The notes under the pieces are model-generated. The model made no database searches, had not been told where the DNA came from, and was given only the letters and a program-made list of their open reading frames with translations. Shown here one piece after another: positions 61,009-64,000 of a stretch of 64,000 bases of DNA. Numbering within the stretch: position 1 is the first letter of the stretch; each line of letters opens with the position of its first letter. The DNA is from Bacteroidia bacterium (GTDB lineage: Bacteria > Bacteroidota > Bacteroidia > AKYH767-A > OLB10), in NCBI GenBank assembly GCA_016788165.1, contig JAEUTH010000038.1, forward strand, positions 1 through 64,000, in the 5' to 3' direction. The position numbers and the translations under genes are program-made.

Positions 61009-62769
61009 TTAAAAGTAATTTATTATTCCAAAGTGAATTTTAGCCGCTCTAACATATATCGGATTATCGAACTGCTTGCCTAATGCATAGTTAAACGAAA
61101 AAAAACCCAATCTGGTTTCGAATGATATACCGGCACCAAAACCATAGGGTGTATCGGTTATGGTGTTACTAATAGTTTGCCTGATGTAAGCCGTATTAAA
61201 AAACGCTTGCAGGTAAGAGCCTGCATCTAAAATAAATCTATATTCGAATTTACCGATGGCATATTGCGATGCTAATATTGATTGTTCATCAAAGCCACGT
61301 AAACTTTGTAAACCGCCTATACGAAAAACCTCGTTTTCGAAAATCAAATCGCTAAAAATACCACCGGCTTGCAGGCCAACATTAATAACATGGCGTTTAC
61401 CCAATGGGAAATAGGTGTTACATTGTAATGTACTTTCATATTGTGTTGTTTTTAAATCAACACTATCATACAACTGCTCATTAATGTTTGGATTAGGTTT
61501 TATGGTTCGGATACCGGCATTGGCTACAAACTCAATAGTATATCCTTTGCGTGGATTATACCTGTAGTCAACATCTTCTTTTCTGATGCCAATGCCACCG
61601 GCTTGCTTGCTAATATCGGCATATACGGGCAGTGTGGTTAATCCCTTTAAATTACCCGTTGACAGTAAACTTGAGTTTAAGGTTTGCACATAAAATTTAA
61701 TGTAATTACCACCGGTTAAAAAATAGTTTAATCCAAAATTACCTTGTACACTTAAAAAGGTAGTGTCTTGTTTTCTGATATTTAATGCTGCATCAATACC
61801 GAATGGTGTTTTAAATAAAAACGGATAAATGCACTTAACGTTTAGTACCTGGGTTAGATTTTTAGGCCGTTCCCAGTGCAAATCAAAAAGTTCGCCATGG
61901 GCAAAACTGTTTTGTAATCTGAGTCTTATATCACCAGTTATAATTGGCTTATCGCCAGCTTTGGCAGCCGGCATAACACCAATAATGCCATCAATCTGAC
62001 TCGATTTTTTTTCGGTTAAAAATAATTTCACATAACAGCCGGTTTTACTAAATATTATTTGTGCCGGTTTGGTTGCCGATAGATAACTTATTTCGCGGGT
62101 GCGCGTATTAATGCTTTGCATAAGCGCTTCATTATAAATATCGCCCGGCTTAATACTTAAATAATTGTATAAAATAGCTTTTGATATTTTAGCATTGCCT
62201 TCTATACTCATACTATCCACCACTAACCTGTTGCCGACTTGTATCATGTAGTCAGCAAATATTTTATCGTCTGATATTACCACACTATCCAAATAAACTT
62301 GTGCAAATGGGTAGCCATTGTTTTCGTAATAACGTAACACTTTATCGTGTAGCTGACTTAGTTGTGCCGGTGTAAATGCTCCCTGCATATAAGTAGCAAT
62401 ACCCAACATACGATATAAATATTCTTTATCGGACTGAAACCTTAAACCTGCCCATTTATACTTGGCACCAACTGTAACTGTTACTATGTATGTAGTATCA
62501 TTTAACATGCTATCCGAAATCGAAGCAGCCAAATATCCATCGGCTTGCAATTTAACCAGCATACGCCATTGCGCTTGTTTAAGTTGCAGCGTATCAAAAT
62601 ATTGTAACGGAATTTTTTCTTTGGCTATCAGGTACTTTATGTCCGGGGTAGTTGCACCATCCTGATTTACATAACTAGCAGTTAAAATTTGCGCATGCGT
62701 TTTTATTTGTGTTATCAAACAAGTAACCCAAATAAATAGCGCTGCATAGTATGTAGCTTTTAAATTCAT
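61009..62769 (-). CDS. BamA/TamA-like outer-membrane protein
   Basis: The protein has 586 residues from the ATG at 62769, whose ATGA overlaps the stop of ung. After the signal peptide, POTRA-like repeats are visible (about 25-235: VTVTVGAKYKWAGLRFQ, LHDKVLRYYENNGYPFAQVYLDSV, IEGNAKISKAILYNYLSIKPGDIYNEAL). The barrel from about 270 has RGFDEQSILASQYAIGKFEYRF (the conserved xRGF motif region) and YGFGAGISFETRLGFFSFNYALGK, ending in HFGIINYF with terminal Phe. It probably inserts outer-membrane proteins or belongs to a TamA-like paralogue. Length and POTRA number are below BamA, so it is not the essential BamA. Confidence 0.88.
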   Translation of the reverse strand: MNLKATYYAALFIWVTCLITQIKTHAQILTASYVNQDGATTPDIKYLIAKEKIPLQYFDTLQLKQAQWRMLVKLQADGYLAASISDSMLNDTTYIVTVTVGAKYKWAGLRFQSDKEYLYRMLGIATYMQGAFTPAQLSQLHDKVLRYYENNGYPFAQVYLDSVVISDDKIFADYMIQVGNRLVVDSMSIEGNAKISKAILYNYLSIKPGDIYNEALMQSINTRTREISYLSATKPAQIIFSKTGCYVKLFLTEKKSSQIDGIIGVMPAAKAGDKPIITGDIRLRLQNSFAHGELFDLHWERPKNLTQVLNVKCIYPFLFKTPFGIDAALNIRKQDTTFLSVQGNFGLNYFLTGGNYIKFYVQTLNSSLLSTGNLKGLTTLPVYADISKQAGGIGIRKEDVDYRYNPRKGYTIEFVANAGIRTIKPNPNINEQLYDSVDLKTTQYESTLQCNTYFPLGKRHVINVGLQAGGIFSDLIFENEVFRIGGLQSLRGFDEQSILASQYAIGKFEYRFILDAGSYLQAFFNTAYIRQTISNTITDTPYGFGAGISFETRLGFFSFNYALGKQFDNPIYVRAAKIHFGIINYF

Positions 62770-63452
62770 GCTTGCGTAATAGCATCCCAACGTATTTCAG
62801 CTACATTTTGTTGCAATAAAATATGGTTGGCTTTTGTAAAGTGTTTGCAACCTAAAAAACCACGGTATGCCGATAGTGGTGATGGATGTGGTGCTGTTAA
62901 AATAAAATGTTTAAACGTATCGATTAAAACCGTTTTTGATTGTGCGTATTTGCCCCACAATAAGAAAACCAAACCGTTACACTGTTCGCTAAGGGTGCGT
63001 ATAACAGCATCGGTAAATTGCTCCCATCCAATATATTGATGTGATAATGGTTGATGCGCTTTAACTGTAAGCAACGAATTTATTAGCAAAACACCTTGCT
63101 GCGCCCAGGCAGTTAAATCGCCATTGGTTGGCAGCGGTATTTGACAATCGTCACTAAGTTCTTTAAAAATATTTTGAAGCGATGGCGGCAAATCAATGCC
63201 TTTGTTTACAGAAAAACATAGGCCATTAGCCTGCCCTGGACCATGATACGGATCTTGCCCCAATAGTACCACTTTTACTTTTGGGATTGGGGTTTGATTG
63301 AATGCTGCAAAAATTTGATTGCCGGGTGGATATATAATTTCCTGAGCAGCTTTTTCGGTTTTCAAAGCAGCTATTAATTGCTTAAAATATGGCTTGTCAA
63401 ATTCGGCTTGCATGGCATGCATCCAACTCGGCTCGATATTTATTTGGGTCAT
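62766..63452 (-). CDS. ung: Uracil-DNA glycosylase
   Basis: Removes uracil from DNA in base-excision repair. The 228 residues match family 1: VVLLGQDPYHGPGQANGLCFSV carries the catalytic Asp in the GQDPYHG motif, and ILTAPHPSPLSAYRGFLGCKHF is the leucine-loop motif with the second catalytic His. First gene of the minus run; its TGA overlaps the next ATG by 4 nt. Confidence 0.97.
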   Translation of the reverse strand: MTQINIEPSWMHAMQAEFDKPYFKQLIAALKTEKAAQEIIYPPGNQIFAAFNQTPIPKVKVVLLGQDPYHGPGQANGLCFSVNKGIDLPPSLQNIFKELSDDCQIPLPTNGDLTAWAQQGVLLINSLLTVKAHQPLSHQYIGWEQFTDAVIRTLSEQCNGLVFLLWGKYAQSKTVLIDTFKHFILTAPHPSPLSAYRGFLGCKHFTKANHILLQQNVAEIRWDAITQA

Positions 63453-63541
63453 TTTTTATCTGCTATTGGCTAATTATTAATGCAAGGATGTAATAATGCC
63501 CTAAAAATGAAAATGAAACGGGGTTGAGGTATCAAATAAAA

Positions 63542-63572
63542 AACCGGCTAAAGCTTACGCAGTTAGCCGGTT
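63542..63572 (-). terminator. Terminator of the TlpA-like gene
   Basis: AACCGGCTAA / TTAGCCGGTT perfect 10-bp stem with an 11-nt loop, followed on the minus strand by a T-rich tract. It lies 28 bp after the stop of the gene at 63601. Confidence 0.8.
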
Positions 63573-63600
63573 GTACGAAAATAATTATTACCCCTAATCC

Positions 63601-64000
63601 TTATTTTCTTAATTTTTCGATTGCTTGAATTAATGCATCACCGCGTAAACCTCTTGCAACAATTACACCATTTGCATCTAACAACCAGTTAGTAGGTATA
63701 GAATTAACACTATAAAGTTGCGCAGCTTTCGAATGCCAACCCGCTAAATCAGAAACATGATACGGCCATGACAAACCATCGGCTTTAATGCCATCAACCC
63801 ACTTTTGTTTTTCCTGGTCTAATGATACGCTGTAAACCGTAAATCCTTTGGCTTTACCAATTTTTTCGTCTTTATATTTATTGTATGCAGCAACTACAGC
63901 CGGGTTTTCTCTGCGGCATGGGCCACACCACGATGCCCAAAAATCTAATAAAACCACTTTCCCTTTTAGGGATGATAAGGCTATTTCTTTACCATCGGGC
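63601..64000 (-). CDS. TlpA/ResA-like thioredoxin (runs off right edge)
   Basis: Only the C-terminal part of about 133 residues is present; the frame stays open to the window edge (PDGKEIALSSLKGK precedes VVLLDFWASWCGPCR). The redox centre is WCGPC, and PTNWLLDANGVIVARGLRGDAL gives the cis-proline region (IPTNW). This is the AhpC/TSA-like, TlpA-type fold with a trailing RGLRGDALIQAIEKLRK. The protein is likely periplasmic and reduces disulfides; the N-terminal domain and signal lie outside the window. The GTG internal to the frame is not the start. Confidence 0.9.
   Translation of the reverse strand, partial: PDGKEIALSSLKGKVVLLDFWASWCGPCRRENPAVVAAYNKYKDEKIGKAKGFTVYSVSLDQEKQKWVDGIKADGLSWPYHVSDLAGWHSKAAQLYSVNSIPTNWLLDANGVIVARGLRGDALIQAIEKLRK

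Noticed and set aside
1-64000. tRNA, rRNA, insertion sequences, toxin-antitoxin or defence genes
   Set aside because: I searched the intergenic gaps and all larger frames by eye and found no cloverleaf-like sequence, transposase motif, inverted terminal repeats or defence-type domain; a covariance-model or profile search could still reveal a small one.

Overview
The window comes from a Bacteroidota chromosome, probably from the Chitinophagales/Sphingobacteriia side of the phylum (an inference from gene content, not tested). The evidence is: several large secreted proteins with C-terminal type IX secretion (T9SS) sorting domains; phylum-typical families (DUF5686, GWxTD, DUF6252-like and DUF4421-like proteins, a K+-type membrane pyrophosphatase); AT-rich intergenic DNA without Shine-Dalgarno sites; and promoter-like TAnnTTTG (-7) boxes. 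I see no rRNA, tRNA, CRISPR array, insertion sequence, prophage block or recognised defence locus. Most genes are chromosomal housekeeping or cell-envelope genes.

Layout. Bases 1-15 kb are a secreted-protein region: a truncated tail-fibre/collar-like repeat protein, a T9SS cargo protein, a predicted outer-membrane barrel flanked by two relics of T9SS sorting domains, fumarase (fumC), a DUF2721 membrane protein, a lamin-tail-domain protein, a 1025-residue propeller-like T9SS protein and a 1682-residue M36 metalloprotease. From 15 to 20 kb lie a membrane pyrophosphatase (hppA) with an unusual Cys-rich tail and a DPP-IV-like S9 peptidase. From 20 to 29 kb two paralogous O-acyltransferase cassettes (MBOAT + AlgJ/AlgX-like SGNH protein + multi-TM GT-C-like protein) face each other in convergent orientation. 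The minus-strand cassette looks co-transcribed with scoB, scoA and a class A penicillin-binding protein (29-33 kb).

From 33 to 36 kb are a UDP-GlcNAc 2-epimerase and a GT4 glycosyltransferase fused to a degenerate polysaccharide-deacetylase-like domain. From 36 to 42 kb a minus-strand run holds pheS, DUF983, a lipoprotein, an AhpD-like protein, DUF5686 and YqeY, followed by a cyclophilin. From 42.6 to 45.4 kb are a lipoprotein, dnaG and an OsmC protein. From 45.5 to 50 kb are a pseudouridine synthase with 96-bp tandem repeats, a SIMPL protein, YraN and a UbiD-family decarboxylase.

From 50 to 55 kb are two tandem universal stress proteins, a membrane histidine kinase and a vWA protein. From 55 to 64 kb are a polyprenyl synthase, an MFS transporter, a small Cys-rich secreted protein, a MacB-type permease, a tight ung/BamA-like/GWxTD/rlmB run and a truncated TlpA-like thioredoxin.

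The most notable points are the mosaic near-identity between the two inverted MBOAT genes (probable gene conversion), the Cys-rich extension of the pyrophosphatase, the GT4/pseudo-deacetylase fusion, the sorting-domain relics and the repeat tract in the pseudouridine synthase. I did not find a clear new multi-gene system. The paired acylation cassettes are the closest candidate. All names rest on motif recognition by eye; no database search was run.
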